A DNA stretch of 64,000 nt from Trichococcus collinsii (lineage in GTDB: Bacteria > Bacillota > Bacilli > Lactobacillales > Aerococcaceae), in NCBI RefSeq assembly GCF_900107505.1, contig NZ_FNQH01000004.1, forward strand, positions 124,001-188,000, read 5' to 3'. How positions within the stretch are numbered: position 1 is the first letter of the stretch; the number at the start of each line of letters is the position of its first letter. Position numbers and translations under genes: made by a program. The notes under the pieces were generated by a model, which did no database searches, was not told where the DNA came from, and was given only the letters and a program-made list of their open reading frames with translations. This document shows, one piece after another, positions 8,069 to 18,405 of the stretch.

Positions 8069-9085
8069 TTATTCACCCCTCACCCGCATAACCGTCTCCC
8101 GCTCGATCACTTCATGCGGCACGATCATCTTCGGCAGCAAGGCGCTCGGTTCTTGGAGTTGGCGGATCAGGAGAGCAGCGGCTTGTCTGGCCAGTTCTTG
8201 GACATGGATGTCGATGGTCGTCAGGAATGGATGGGACAATGTCGCAAAGACGGAGTTGTTGAAGCTGACGAGGGAGATGTCGTCCGGCACTTTGTACTTG
8301 TCCAGCTGCAGATACTGCAGGACCCTTAAGGCCAGGCGGTCATCGCCGACGACAAGTCCGGTCGGTTTGGTCTCTTCGAGGAACTCCTGGAAAGCCATGA
8401 AATCAGTCGGCGTTTCGAAATAGAGTTCCGGATGGACGGTCAGATTGGCGTCGCGCAAGGCATCGGAATAGCCTTTGTAGCGTTCCTTATCAACGACTTG
8501 GGAAGGAGTCAGACCGACATAGCCAATCCGCTGGTGTCCATGCTGGATCAGGCAGTCGGCCGCCGATTTGCCGGACAGGCGGTTGTCGTTGTCGATGTAG
8601 ATCGTCTCGTTCTCGTAGACATCGGGTTTCCCCAGCAGTGCGTAAGGAATCTTCTCATCGTGCAGGAACTTGCGGATCGGATCTTTCGCCTCCGAATACA
8701 ACAGTATGAAACCATCGACCAGTTTGCGTTGGTGCATCAGGCGCACGCTGTCCTTCAGTTCCGCCATCGTTTTCCCGGTTGCCAGGGAAATCATGTATTT
8801 CTGTTCGTTGCATACGACGCCGATTTCCTGGATCATCTCGAGGAAGAGCGGATTCTGCGCAGGATTCCCCATCGTCCCCACCGGCAGGATCACGCCGATT
8901 GTCTGCGTGGACTTGTTGGCCAGGTTCTGGGCGGCGAAGTTGGGCGTATAGCCCAGTTTATGCATCGCTTGGCGCACTTTCACTTTTGTGTTTTCGCTGA
9001 TCAGCGGACTGTCCTTCAACGTGCGTGAAACGGTTGAAGTCGCGACGCCTGCTTCTCTGGCGACATCTTTTATCGTAACTGTCAT
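8069..9085 (-). CDS. malR: LacI-family repressor of the maltose genes (MalR)
   Basis: 338-residue LacI-family regulator. The N-terminal helix-turn-helix is VTIKDVAREAGVATSTVSRT, with the hinge near residues 45-60 and then a periplasmic-binding-like effector domain. It is last in malP-pgmB-malM-malR, the E. faecalis gene order. Two palindromes of the form TGCAATCGRTTGCA in the malP-malT intergenic region fit LacI-family operators and are its probable targets. The ATG at 9085 is preferred because GAGGAAAA lies at a proper distance, while the ATG at 9091 is too close to it. Confidence 0.9.
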   Translation of the reverse strand: MTVTIKDVAREAGVATSTVSRTLKDSPLISENTKVKVRQAMHKLGYTPNFAAQNLANKSTQTIGVILPVGTMGNPAQNPLFLEMIQEIGVVCNEQKYMISLATGKTMAELKDSVRLMHQRKLVDGFILLYSEAKDPIRKFLHDEKIPYALLGKPDVYENETIYIDNDNRLSGKSAADCLIQHGHQRIGYVGLTPSQVVDKERYKGYSDALRDANLTVHPELYFETPTDFMAFQEFLEETKPTGLVVGDDRLALRVLQYLQLDKYKVPDDISLVSFNNSVFATLSHPFLTTIDIHVQELARQAAALLIRQLQEPSALLPKMIVPHEVIERETVMRVRGE

Positions 9086-9122
9086 AGGCATTTTCCTCAG
9101 AGTTCATTTTTGTATCTTTAGA

Positions 9123-10142
9123 TTACCATTTAAAGTTGTAATTTTGAACCCTTGCAGCCAAAGTATTTGGCGCCAGAACGATATTGTCCCATCCCGGTTG
9201 GTGGATGGCATCCGGCACTTCCTGCGCTTCGATCGCCAAACCGAGATGGCTCTGCATCGGACGTCCGTTCACAAGGTACGGTTCGTTCATGTCCGTCGCT
9301 GAAAAAAGCACGATGCTGCTGCGGTTGCTGGACAATGTCATTTTCCGGCCGCTCCCCTCATCACTGAGGATCAGCTGTGGCTGTCGATTCGGCTGCATCA
9401 GGAAAACATCATCGAACCCTTCTGTACGCTTGCGGATGGCTTCGCCGATAACAGTCGCTTCGCGGAAATCGAAAGCCGTCCCCGTCACTGTTTGTTTTTT
9501 TCCGGTCGGGAGCTTGTCGACATCCAGCTCCAGCACTTCCTCACAGACCAATTGCAGGCTGTGATCGGTTATCAGACGTTTGGCATCGCCGCTCAAGTTG
9601 AAATAGATATGGCTGGTCGGATTGAACAGCGTTTCTTCAGTTTCACGGCTGATCCCTTCCATCCTGATCGTCAGGCAGCCTTCCGTATCGAGGGAGTAGC
9701 TGGTTTTCGCCTGCAGACGGCCGGGATAGCCGACCTTTTCCGGAGTTGATTCCAACACGAAAGTGACGGTGATCGCTTCTGCCGTCTCTTCGGTCGTGAA
9801 ATCCCAAAACTGTTGGCCCCAGCCCCGGCTGCCGCCGTGGATATGGTGCTCGCCTGCATTCTGCTCGAGCTTCACTGCGCCCCATCTGCCTTCAGCGATC
9901 CGGCCGGCAACCGGTCCAACGGTGGCGCCGAAGGAAGCGCGGTCGTTTCCGTAGGCTTCGGCATCAGCCAAGCCCAGGACAACATTTTCACTATGGCCTT
10001 CCCGGTCCGGGACAAGCAACCGTGTCAGCCGAGCGCCGTAGTTGATGCAGCTGACAGACATCCCGTTCGGCTGGCTCAAGGTGATGTGCAGCACTTGTTC
10101 CGTTCCCATTCTGCCCCATTCGCGGATCGTTATGCTATTCAT
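9123..10142 (-). CDS. malM: Aldose 1-epimerase (mutarotase) of the maltose operon
   Basis: 339-residue GalM-family mutarotase that interconverts alpha and beta anomers of glucose (and maltose). Visible motifs are HIHGG near residue 101, the catalytic His178 in NPTSHIYFNLSG, and LAIEAQEVPDA near the C-terminus with the catalytic Glu. The start at 10142 follows the pgmB stop by one base and has GGGAGCTGGCGG before it; a longer reading into pgmB is unlikely. In this pathway it would feed the correct glucose anomer to downstream kinases. Confidence 0.92.
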   Translation of the reverse strand: MNSITIREWGRMGTEQVLHITLSQPNGMSVSCINYGARLTRLLVPDREGHSENVVLGLADAEAYGNDRASFGATVGPVAGRIAEGRWGAVKLEQNAGEHHIHGGSRGWGQQFWDFTTEETAEAITVTFVLESTPEKVGYPGRLQAKTSYSLDTEGCLTIRMEGISRETEETLFNPTSHIYFNLSGDAKRLITDHSLQLVCEEVLELDVDKLPTGKKQTVTGTAFDFREATVIGEAIRKRTEGFDDVFLMQPNRQPQLILSDEGSGRKMTLSSNRSSIVLFSATDMNEPYLVNGRPMQSHLGLAIEAQEVPDAIHQPGWDNIVLAPNTLAARVQNYNFKW

Positions 10143-10143
10143 T

Positions 10144-10809
10144 TTAAACCGCCAGCTCCCAAGTATCGCGCAAGACAGCAAGCGCCAAATCGCTCGTGTC
10201 CGTCAACACACGGTCGGCATGCCCGAGCACGGCTGCATCACCGATTGCGATCGCGGTGATATTCGCTGCTTTGATGGCATCCACGCCTGAAGCGGCATCT
10301 TCCACACCGATGCACTCGGCTGGTTGCACGCCTGCAAGCTCCGCGCCGGCCAAGAAGATGTCCGGAGCCGGTTTGCCGGCTGCCACTGATGCCGGATCGA
10401 CGATGCCGTCGAAGTAATCCTTCACCTGCAGCAGCGCCAAGATGCCGGGTGCGTTCTTGCTGGCTGAGGTGATGATTGTCTTCAGACCCGCTTCGCGCAA
10501 TTCTTCTAACAGCGGCAGAATCCCTGGCAGGATGTCAGCTGGTGTCATTTCTTTGATCAATTCCAGATAATGGTCATTTTTCTTTGTGCAGAAGGCTTCT
10601 TTTTCAGCCAAAGAATACTTGTCAGCCAATCCACCGTATGCGAGGATGCGCTCCAAAGAATCCATTCGGCTTACGCCCTTCAGTTCTTCATTGAATGCTT
10701 CATCAACGATGATCCCCAACTCCGCTCCGAGGTCACGCCAGGCCAAAAAATGGAATTTGGCGGTGTCGGTAATGACGCCGTCCAAATCAAACAATACTGC
10801 TTTCAACAT
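10144..10809 (-). CDS. pgmB: Beta-phosphoglucomutase
   Basis: 221-residue HAD-superfamily enzyme converting beta-glucose-1-phosphate to glucose-6-phosphate. Motif I is LFDLDGVITDTAKFHFLAW, with the nucleophile and acid/base aspartates near residues 8-10; motif II is TSASKNAP and motif III is GVEDAASGVDAIKAA. It handles the beta-glucose-1-phosphate made by maltose phosphorylase. The ATG at 10809 has AAAGGAGAG at the right distance; an ATG at 10836 overlapping the malP stop is the alternative. Confidence 0.95.
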   Translation of the reverse strand: MLKAVLFDLDGVITDTAKFHFLAWRDLGAELGIIVDEAFNEELKGVSRMDSLERILAYGGLADKYSLAEKEAFCTKKNDHYLELIKEMTPADILPGILPLLEELREAGLKTIITSASKNAPGILALLQVKDYFDGIVDPASVAAGKPAPDIFLAGAELAGVQPAECIGVEDAASGVDAIKAANITAIAIGDAAVLGHADRVLTDTSDLALAVLRDTWELAV

Positions 10810-10832
10810 TTCTTTCTCTCCTTTAGTGTCGC

Positions 10833-13109
10833 TCATACGGACACGGTCTTTTTCAGTGCGACTTTGATTTTATCTTTCAGTTGCAGCTCTTCGCCATAGA
10901 TGCGGACTGGCAATGCTTCGCCTTTCACCAAGCTCAGACTGACGGTTTCTTCGTTCACTGCGATCAGGATCAAGCGGCCGCGGTAGTTGATGTGGAACTG
11001 GTAGTGCGTCCAGTCTTTCGGCAAGAACGGCGCAAAACGTAGACCGTCTTTGGCGCGCATGCCAGCGAACCCTTCCGCAATCGTCAACCAGCTGCCGGTC
11101 ATCGAAGTGATGTGCAAGCCGTCTTCGGTATCATTGTTGTAGTTGTCCAGATCTAAGCGCGCGGTGCGGCGGTAAAGATCCATAGCTTTTTCTTCTTTGC
11201 TCAATTCAGCCGCAAGGATGGCGTGGATGCATGGCGACAAACTTGATTCATGCACGGTCATAGGCTCGTAGAAGTCGAAGTTGCGTTCTTTTTCTTCCAT
11301 CGTGAATTCGTCACCGAACAGGTATATCCCTTGCAGGACGTCCGCTTGCTTGATGAAGCAAGAACGCAAAATCTTGTCCCATGACCAGTGTTGGTTCAAT
11401 GGCAAATCAGCCTTGTCCAACGCGCTGACCGGTTTCAAATCCTTATCAAGGAAAGTGTCGTGCTGCACGAAAACTTGGCGCTCTTCATCGTACGGGAAGT
11501 ACATGTTGTCGATAATATCCTGCCATTGTTCTTTTTCAGTTGCGGTGATGCCCAACGCTTCTCCACGCTCCGGATATTTCTCCAGGCTCTCCAAGGTATA
11601 ACGCAGCACCCAGACAGCCAAGCGGTTTGTGTACCAGTTGTTGTTGATGTTGTTTTCGTACTCATTAGGGCCCGTTACGCCATGGATCATGTAGCATTGC
11701 TTGTTCTGCGAGAAGTGTACGCGGTCCGCCCAGAAACGGCTGACGGCGCTGAGCACTTCCAGCCCTTCTTCGGCCAAGTAGCTTTCATCACCGGTATAGG
11801 CAGTGTAATTGTAGATTGCGTAAGGGATCGCACCGTTGCGGTGGATTTCCTCAAACGTGATTTCCCATTCATTGTGGCACTCCACGCCGGTGAAGGTCAC
11901 CATCGGATATAACGCGCCCTTCAATCCTTGTTGCGCGGCATTGTGGAAAGCTCCCGGCAATTGATTGTGACGGTATTTCAAGAGATTGCGGGTAACTTCC
12001 GGCTCGGTTACTGCCAAGTAGAACGGTACGCCGTAAGCTTCCGTATCCCAGTAAGTAGCACCGCCGTATTTCTCGCCGGTGAAGCCTTTCGGTCCGATGT
12101 TCAAGCGTTCATCTTCTCCATAATAAGTGGAAAACAGTTGGAATAGGTTGAAACGAATGCCTTGTTGCGCTTCGTCATCTCCGCCGATTTCGACATCCGC
12201 CAGTTCCCAGCGATTTGTCCATAGATTTGCTTGTTTTGCTTCCAATTCCTCAAAACTTTGGCCAGCTACTTTTGTGGCATAGATTTCTTCAGCAGTTGCT
12301 GCAAGCTGGTCCTTCGCATAATCGCGGCTCGTTGTCAGCGTCACGTATTTCTCTAATGAAAGCACTTGGCCGTTTCCGGTTTCCCCTTCGAACACCTGGG
12401 AAACGAACAACGCTTTGCTGTTATTGCCTTTTTGCGCGAAGCCAGTCGCCTTATGGCGCATCGTGGCAGCCACGCTGAAGCGTTCGATGCCGAAGTTGTT
12501 CGGGATTGTTTCGACGACCAACGTATCGTCAGTCTGTTCGACCCATTCCCAGAACATTTCATCATAGTTGGCATCCTCGTTTTGGACATTCCCGTCCAGG
12601 GCGCTTTCGATGCGGATAGCAGCCTTTTCTGAAGCCGTGATTTCCACTTTGATGGCACAAAGCTCCTTGATGTCGATGCTCAGGAAGCGCGTGAAATGGA
12701 CAGTGACTTCTTTGCCGTTTTTCACTACCGTAAAGAAGCGTTCCAAGCGGCCTTTTTCCATATCCAACGTCAAAGCAAAGTCTTTCACTGTATCCTTATG
12801 CAGATCGACTTCTTCCCCGTCCACAAAGATATGCATATAGAGAAAATTCATCGCATTAATTACTTTTCCGAAATATTCCGGATAACCGTTTTTCCACCAG
12901 CCGACGCGTGTTTTGTCGGGATACCAGACGCCCGCCACATATGTGCCTTGATGATGATCGCCCGAGTAGGCTTCTTCGAAATTTCCGCGCATGCCCATAT
13001 AGCCGTTGCCGAGGCTAGTCAAACTTTCCTGCAAGCGGCGGTTTTCTTTATCTAATTGTTTGGTTGTCACTTTCCATGGATCGATTTCAAAAATTTGTTG
13101 TGTCATCAT
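10833..13109 (-). CDS. malP: Maltose phosphorylase (GH65)
   Basis: 758-residue GH65 phosphorylase that splits maltose with phosphate into glucose and beta-glucose-1-phosphate. The general acid is Glu483 in TGPNEYENN, followed by [15 protein letters not shown] near residue 625 is the phosphate-binding region. Length is normal for the family. It is the first gene of malP-pgmB-malM-malR, with a clear promoter and an operator in the promoter spacer. Together with MapP it lets the cell use maltose taken up as maltose-6'-phosphate, as known from E. faecalis. Confidence 0.96.
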   Translation of the reverse strand: MMTQQIFEIDPWKVTTKQLDKENRRLQESLTSLGNGYMGMRGNFEEAYSGDHHQGTYVAGVWYPDKTRVGWWKNGYPEYFGKVINAMNFLYMHIFVDGEEVDLHKDTVKDFALTLDMEKGRLERFFTVVKNGKEVTVHFTRFLSIDIKELCAIKVEITASEKAAIRIESALDGNVQNEDANYDEMFWEWVEQTDDTLVVETIPNNFGIERFSVAATMRHKATGFAQKGNNSKALFVSQVFEGETGNGQVLSLEKYVTLTTSRDYAKDQLAATAEEIYATKVAGQSFEELEAKQANLWTNRWELADVEIGGDDEAQQGIRFNLFQLFSTYYGEDERLNIGPKGFTGEKYGGATYWDTEAYGVPFYLAVTEPEVTRNLLKYRHNQLPGAFHNAAQQGLKGALYPMVTFTGVECHNEWEITFEEIHRNGAIPYAIYNYTAYTGDESYLAEEGLEVLSAVSRFWADRVHFSQNKQCYMIHGVTGPNEYENNINNNWYTNRLAVWVLRYTLESLEKYPERGEALGITATEKEQWQDIIDNMYFPYDEERQVFVQHDTFLDKDLKPVSALDKADLPLNQHWSWDKILRSCFIKQADVLQGIYLFGDEFTMEEKERNFDFYEPMTVHESSLSPCIHAILAAELSKEEKAMDLYRRTARLDLDNYNNDTEDGLHITSMTGSWLTIAEGFAGMRAKDGLRFAPFLPKDWTHYQFHINYRGRLILIAVNEETVSLSLVKGEALPVRIYGEELQLKDKIKVALKKTVSV

Positions 13110-13138
13110 TAGTTCCCCCTTATTTGTTCTTCCCCCTT

Positions 13139-13167
13139 AGTTTAAGTGCAATCGGTTGCATTGTCAA
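13139..13167 (-). promoter_or_regulatory. malP promoter
   Basis: -35 TTGACA (13162-13167) and -10 TAAACT (13139-13144) are separated by exactly 17 bases on the minus strand. The whole spacer is occupied by the operator at 13147-13160, so a bound repressor would block RNA polymerase directly. Confidence 0.8.
13147..13160. promoter_or_regulatory. MalR operator in the malP promoter
   Basis: TGCAATCGGTTGCA, a near-perfect 14-base palindrome with the central CG typical of LacI-family operators. It differs by one base from the malT operator. A weaker relative (TGCAAAAGTTGCA) lies at 13168-13180. Confidence 0.75.
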
Positions 13168-13279
13168 TGCAAAAGTTGCATTATTATTTTTGCCGCATTA
13201 TTTAGCAGAATGTGAACCTTTCCCTTCATCTATTCGCTGAATATCTGTTAGAAAACAGAATTATTCTCAAATAGAACGC

Positions 13280-13308
13280 TTGCAAAATCTCTGGATATGT
13301 TCTATACT
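13280..13308 (+). promoter_or_regulatory. malT promoter
   Basis: -35 TTGCAA (13280-13285), 17-base spacer, -10 TATACT (13303-13308). The expected start of transcription is near 13315, just before the operator at 13324. Confidence 0.75.
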
Positions 13309-13323
13309 TCGAATCGTAAACGT

Positions 13324-13337
13324 TGCAATCGATTGCA
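13324..13337. promoter_or_regulatory. MalR operator at malT
   Basis: Perfect palindrome TGCAATCGATTGCA about 10 bases downstream of the predicted malT transcription start. This is a roadblock position for a LacI-family repressor. It pairs with the operator at 13147-13160, about 180 bases away, so looping is possible. Confidence 0.78.
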
Positions 13338-13365
13338 CTAATAAATTTTGAGAGGAGTTTTAAAA

Positions 13366-15036
13366 ATGAAAAAAATATTTACGTTTGATTTTTGGCAAAA
13401 ATTTGGTAAAGCTTTGATGGTCGTTATCGCGGTCATGCCCGCAGCTGGTTTGATGATCAGTATCGGCAAGATGATCGCTATGTTCTCGGGGGATGTCCAA
13501 CTGTTGCTGACAACGGCTGGGGTTATCGAAGACTTGGGTTGGGCAGTCATCGTCAACTTGCACATCCTGTTCGCTGTCGCAATCGGGGGATCCTGGGCGA
13601 AAGAACGTGCCGGCGGAGCCTTCGCAGCACTGCTTGCCTTCATCCTGATCAACCGCACGACCGGTAAACTTTTCGGAGTGACCGCGGATATGTTGGCTAC
13701 TGACGGCGCAACAACCAAAACCTTGTTCGGCCAGGATATCTTGGTGAACGGCTACTTCACTAACGTTTTGGGCGCACCCGCTTTGAATATGGGAGTCTTT
13801 GTCGGCATCATCGCCGGTTTTGTCGGTGCGGTCATCTTCAATAAGTACTACAACTACCGCAAACTGCCTGAAGCATTGTCCTTCTTCAACGGCAAACGTT
13901 TCGTGCCTTTCGTCGTCATCGGTGGATCCGTTGTTATTTCCCTTGTCTTGGCAATCATCTGGCCAGTCGTTCAGACCGGCATCAATAATTTCGGGATTTG
14001 GATCGCGGACTCCGCGGATACAGCACCGATCTTGGCGCCGTTCGTATACGGTACACTGGAGCGCCTGTTGTTGCCGTTCGGTCTGCACCATATGCTGACG
14101 ATTCCAATGAACTACACTTCCTTGGGCGGAACTTACACAATCTTGACTGGCGCCGCTGCAGGTTCGCAAGTGTTCGGACAAGATCCCTTATGGTTGGCTT
14201 GGGCTAGTGACTTGGTGAATTTGAACAACACTGGCGATACCGCAGGCTACAACGAGTTGCTTAGCGCATTCACTCCAGCCCGCTTCAAAGTCGGCCAAAT
14301 GATCGGCGCTGCCGGCAGCTTGATGGGCTTGGCTTATGCAATGTACCGCAACGTCGATGCAGACAAACGTCCGAAATACAAATCTATGTTCTTCTCGGCA
14401 GCTATCGCTGTTTTCCTGACAGGCGTAACCGAGCCTCTTGAGTACATGTTTATGTTCGCTGCACCATTGCTTTACGGCGTTTATGCAGTCCTTCAAGGAG
14501 TCGCTTTTGCCATGGCCGACATCATCAGCCTGCGCGTCCACTCCTTCGGTACGCTGGAATTCCTGACCCGCATCCCTATGTCCTTGAAAGCCGGCTTATG
14601 GTTGGATGTCGTCAACTACATCTGGGTGACGCTCGCATTCGCTGTGATTATGTACTTCGTTGCCAACTTCATGATCAAACGCTTCAAATTCGCAACACCA
14701 GGCCGTTTGGGCAACTATACCGACTTCGATGGTGAAGGCGAAGAAGCTACTTCTTCCACTGCAACAACGGCAGGCAACGCTGATGCATCCGATAACGACA
14801 AACTTGTTTGGAACATCATCGGCGCATTCGGCGGGCAAGACAACATTTCTGAAGTCGATGCGTGTATGACACGTTTGCGCGTAACGGTCAAAGATGAAAC
14901 ACAAGTTGCGGAAGACAAAAAATGGTCCACATTGGGCGCACGCGGCGTCATCCGTAAAGGCAAAGGCATCCAAGTCGTGTACGGCCCTCAAGCAGATGTC
15001 CTGAAATCTGATATAATAGATTTATTAGGAAAATAG
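13366..15036 (+). CDS. malT: Maltose PTS EIICB (MalT)
   Basis: 556-residue PTS transporter of the glucose/maltose family. The membrane EIIC domain spans about 1-440, with GVTEPLEYMFMF as its sugar-binding signature. A linker rich in Ala/Thr/Ser leads to an EIIB domain near 475-556 with the phosphorylated Cys in EVDACMTRLRVTV. There is no EIIA domain, whereas E. faecalis MalT is EIICBA; a separate EIIA(Glc) elsewhere must supply phosphate. The ATG at 13366 has GAGAGGAG before it; the in-frame TTG at 13348 lies upstream of that site. The product of transport is expected to be maltose-6'-phosphate. Confidence 0.92.
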   Translation: MKKIFTFDFWQKFGKALMVVIAVMPAAGLMISIGKMIAMFSGDVQLLLTTAGVIEDLGWAVIVNLHILFAVAIGGSWAKERAGGAFAALLAFILINRTTGKLFGVTADMLATDGATTKTLFGQDILVNGYFTNVLGAPALNMGVFVGIIAGFVGAVIFNKYYNYRKLPEALSFFNGKRFVPFVVIGGSVVISLVLAIIWPVVQTGINNFGIWIADSADTAPILAPFVYGTLERLLLPFGLHHMLTIPMNYTSLGGTYTILTGAAAGSQVFGQDPLWLAWASDLVNLNNTGDTAGYNELLSAFTPARFKVGQMIGAAGSLMGLAYAMYRNVDADKRPKYKSMFFSAAIAVFLTGVTEPLEYMFMFAAPLLYGVYAVLQGVAFAMADIISLRVHSFGTLEFLTRIPMSLKAGLWLDVVNYIWVTLAFAVIMYFVANFMIKRFKFATPGRLGNYTDFDGEGEEATSSTATTAGNADASDNDKLVWNIIGAFGGQDNISEVDACMTRLRVTVKDETQVAEDKKWSTLGARGVIRKGKGIQVVYGPQADVLKSDIIDLLGK

Positions 15037-15050
15037 AAGGAGAGGACCAC

Positions 15051-15869
15051 ATGAAACTACTGACTTTGAATACGTACAGCTGGGTCCAAACAGCAGACCC
15101 TAGCCTGTTTGCCCCACTTGTTGCCGATATCCTGGAAAACCAATATGACGCAATCGCTTTGCAGGAGGTGAATCAGCTCTCTTCCGGCCCGGTCATCAAC
15201 AATCCGGAAGGCTATCTGCCCACTCAGAACGAAATCCCTATCAAATCGGATAACTTTGCCTACTTCTTGGTGAAGGCTCTGGCGGAGAAAGGTCTTTTCT
15301 ACCATTGGTCCTGGGTGCCTTGCCACCAAGGCTACTTCCGCTTCGATGAAGGTGTCGCTATCCTCAGCAAAGCGCCGATTCAGTCAGTCGATCAGGTCCA
15401 ACTTTCTATAGTCAATGATTTCGAAAGCATCCACACCCGCCGCGCTTTGGTCCTCGAGACCGAAGCGGCCGCTTTCGTCTCCGTCCACCTATCCTGGTGG
15501 AAAGAGGAAGAAGAAAATCCATTCCTGCGCGAGTGGGCTTCAGTTGAGGCTGCAGTCAAAAAACTGCGCGGCATCAAGCCCATCTACGTGATGGGTGACG
15601 TCAACAACCCAGCCGATGTCCATAACGAAGGCTACGACCTGATCACGAGCGCCGGCTGGCAAGATGCCTACGCCGTCGCCGCAACGCGAATCGGAACCGC
15701 AACCGTTCCTCCAGCGATCGACGGCTGGGAAGGAAACGAAGTGCCGTTGCGCATCGATTATATCTTCTCAGATCAACCGCAAGCTGTCGAAACGTATGAA
15801 GTTAAGTTCGATGGTAAGAAATTGCCTATCGTGTCTGACCATTATGGGGTTGCGGTAACGTACGCTTAA
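15051..15869 (+). CDS. mapP: Maltose-6'-phosphate phosphatase
   Basis: 272-residue member of the endonuclease/exonuclease/phosphatase superfamily. Visible metal and catalytic residues are Asn7 (LTLNTYS), Glu39 (IALQEVNQ), His146 (SVHLSWW), Asp183/Asn185 (VMGDVNN) and Asp262/His264 (VSDHYG). Its place directly after malT, divergent from malP-pgmB-malM-malR, matches the E. faecalis system. There MapP removes phosphate from maltose-6'-phosphate so that maltose phosphorylase can act. The name rests on that context plus family, not on a substrate-specific motif. AAGGAGAGG precedes the start. Confidence 0.88.
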   Translation: MKLLTLNTYSWVQTADPSLFAPLVADILENQYDAIALQEVNQLSSGPVINNPEGYLPTQNEIPIKSDNFAYFLVKALAEKGLFYHWSWVPCHQGYFRFDEGVAILSKAPIQSVDQVQLSIVNDFESIHTRRALVLETEAAAFVSVHLSWWKEEEENPFLREWASVEAAVKKLRGIKPIYVMGDVNNPADVHNEGYDLITSAGWQDAYAVAATRIGTATVPPAIDGWEGNEVPLRIDYIFSDQPQAVETYEVKFDGKKLPIVSDHYGVAVTYA

Positions 15870-15890
15870 ACTTAATACATTTGGATGAAA

Positions 15891-15925
15891 GAAGGTATAC
15901 CTCGCGCGAGGTATACCTTCTTTTT
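15891..15925 (+). terminator. Terminator of malT-mapP
   Basis: Perfect palindromic stem GAAGGTATACCTCG/CGAGGTATACCTTC followed by TTTTT, 22 bases after the mapP stop. Confidence 0.9.
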
Positions 15926-15974
15926 ACATTTAGTCTTGTTGGGCACGGAGGCGGCGCCGCCGTGAAATGCGGAA

Positions 15975-16003
15975 TTCCCCGCCAAAAGCATTTTGGCGGG
16001 GAA
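15975..16003. repeat. Hairpin TTCCCCGCCAAAA/TTTTGGCGGGGAA
   Basis: Perfect 13-base arms with a 3-base loop. First of three adjacent hairpins between mapP and the RpiR gene. The core CCCGCCAAA/TTTGGCGGG is shared with 2098-2120 and 16080-16106. Confidence 0.8.
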
Positions 16004-16023
16004 AAATAGAGCGTTCCACACCG

Positions 16024-16058
16024 AAATAACCTTCCAAAGCAGTTTTGGAAGGTTATTT
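16024..16058. repeat. Hairpin with 15-base arms
   Basis: Perfect arms AAATAACCTTCCAAA and TTTGGAAGGTTATTT around a 5-base loop. The design (CCAAA next to the loop, TTTGG after it) resembles its neighbours, but the GC core is replaced. Confidence 0.8.
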
Positions 16059-16079
16059 CTGGTCTAATCCGGTCCAAAA

Positions 16080-16106
16080 AGCCCGCCAAATAACGTTTGG
16101 CGGGCT
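16080..16106 (-). terminator. Hairpin/terminator after the RpiR gene
   Basis: Perfect arms AGCCCGCCAAA and TTTGGCGGGCT with a 5-base loop, followed on the minus strand by TTTT. It probably ends the glv-type operon and belongs to the CCCGCCAAA hairpin family. Confidence 0.75.
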
Positions 16107-16132
16107 AAGTCGCAGCGTTATCAGCTCTGACG

Positions 16133-16900
16133 TCACTGCTTGAGAATCTGATTCGTGTAATCCACATACTTCCGGTAGAGGCTATCCAAAGTCAGGTGGA
16201 TGGGCAGGAAGGAAACAATTTCGGTATCGCCCTGCATGACCGGAGTACTTTGGAAGTACAGATTATACTTCCCTAAAGACGCTAAACTGTTATTGCTCAA
16301 ACTTGTGATCGAGACAATCGGAATGCCTTTCAACTTCAAAATGCCCATTTCTTTTTCGACTTCGCGGATATCGCCGCTTAAAGATACTACAATCAATAAA
16401 TCCGTTGGCTGGATATCACTTTTGGATGCCATTTCCAGTTCCCTTTTGGCTTCAAGGACAACAGGATATTTGCCGACAGCAATCATAGAGCGTAAGAAGT
16501 CGGCTAAAACGTTGCGCTGTCCCCAGCCTGTCCCATAACAGTAAATCCGATTTGCTTCATGCAATTGCTTCAAAATAGGTGTCAATTCAGTTTGTTCAAA
16601 AATTTTCTTTGTCGCTTCAATGTCTTTGATCTGCAGACTGTAAAGATCATTGTTTTCTCCGGTAACGTTTTGCTTGGAAATATCCTTGCGGATGCTGTAT
16701 TTGAACTCACTGTATCCGCTGAATCCCAGCTTTTGCGTCAGGCGTAATATGGATGATTTCGATGTCAGCGTCTCTTTCGCCAATTCAATGATGGTCATTT
16801 CTTGGCAATTCGCCTTGTTCCTGATAATGTATTCAATAATGGCTTTTTCATTTTCATTCAGTTCATGGAAGTGCTCATTGATGATGCCTTCTAATTCCAC
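16133..16900 (-). CDS. RpiR-family regulator of the alpha-glucoside operon
   Basis: 255-residue regulator with an N-terminal RpiR-type helix-turn-helix (MTIIELAKETLTSKSSILRL, near 35-55) and a C-terminal SIS domain that senses a phosphosugar (IYCYGTGWGQRN; LIVVSLSGDIREVEKEMG). It starts with GTG, preceded by GGAGGG at 7 bases. It is the last gene after the GH4 enzyme and EIICB, like GlvR/MalR-type regulators of B. subtilis, so it probably controls that operon and may sense maltose-6'-phosphate or a related ester (inferred). Confidence 0.9.
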   Translation of the reverse strand: MELEGIINEHFHELNENEKAIIEYIIRNKANCQEMTIIELAKETLTSKSSILRLTQKLGFSGYSEFKYSIRKDISKQNVTGENNDLYSLQIKDIEATKKIFEQTELTPILKQLHEANRIYCYGTGWGQRNVLADFLRSMIAVGKYPVVLEAKRELEMASKSDIQPTDLLIVVSLSGDIREVEKEMGILKLKGIPIVSITSLSNNSLASLGKYNLYFQSTPVMQGDTEIVSFLPIHLTLDSLYRKYVDYTNQILKQ

Positions 16901-16920
16901 CTGTATCCCTCCGTAAACAA

Positions 16921-16960
16921 AGAGTCGCCTACCAAGAGCAACTCTCTTTGGTTTGCGACT
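16921..16960 (-). terminator. Stem-loop between the GH4 gene and the RpiR gene
   Basis: Arms GAGTCGC/GCGACTC with inner ACCAA/TTGGT pairing, followed on the minus strand by TTTGTTT. It could reduce read-through from the transport genes into the regulator. Confidence 0.6.
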
Positions 16961-17000
16961 CTATTGTATCATATGAAGTGTCTGTTTCAGGAAGGAACTC

Positions 17001-18365
<1,365 letters not shown>

Positions 18366-18405
18366 TTAACTTAAATGTATGCTGATAAATCTATTGGGTA
18401 TGTTG

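Noticed and set aside
8432-9028. 198-codon plus-strand frame opposite malR
   Set aside because: Antisense shadow of a clear LacI-family gene without ribosome site.
13360-14181. 273-codon frame opposite malT
   Set aside because: His/Asp/Gln-rich composition typical of an antisense reading of a membrane protein gene; no start signals.
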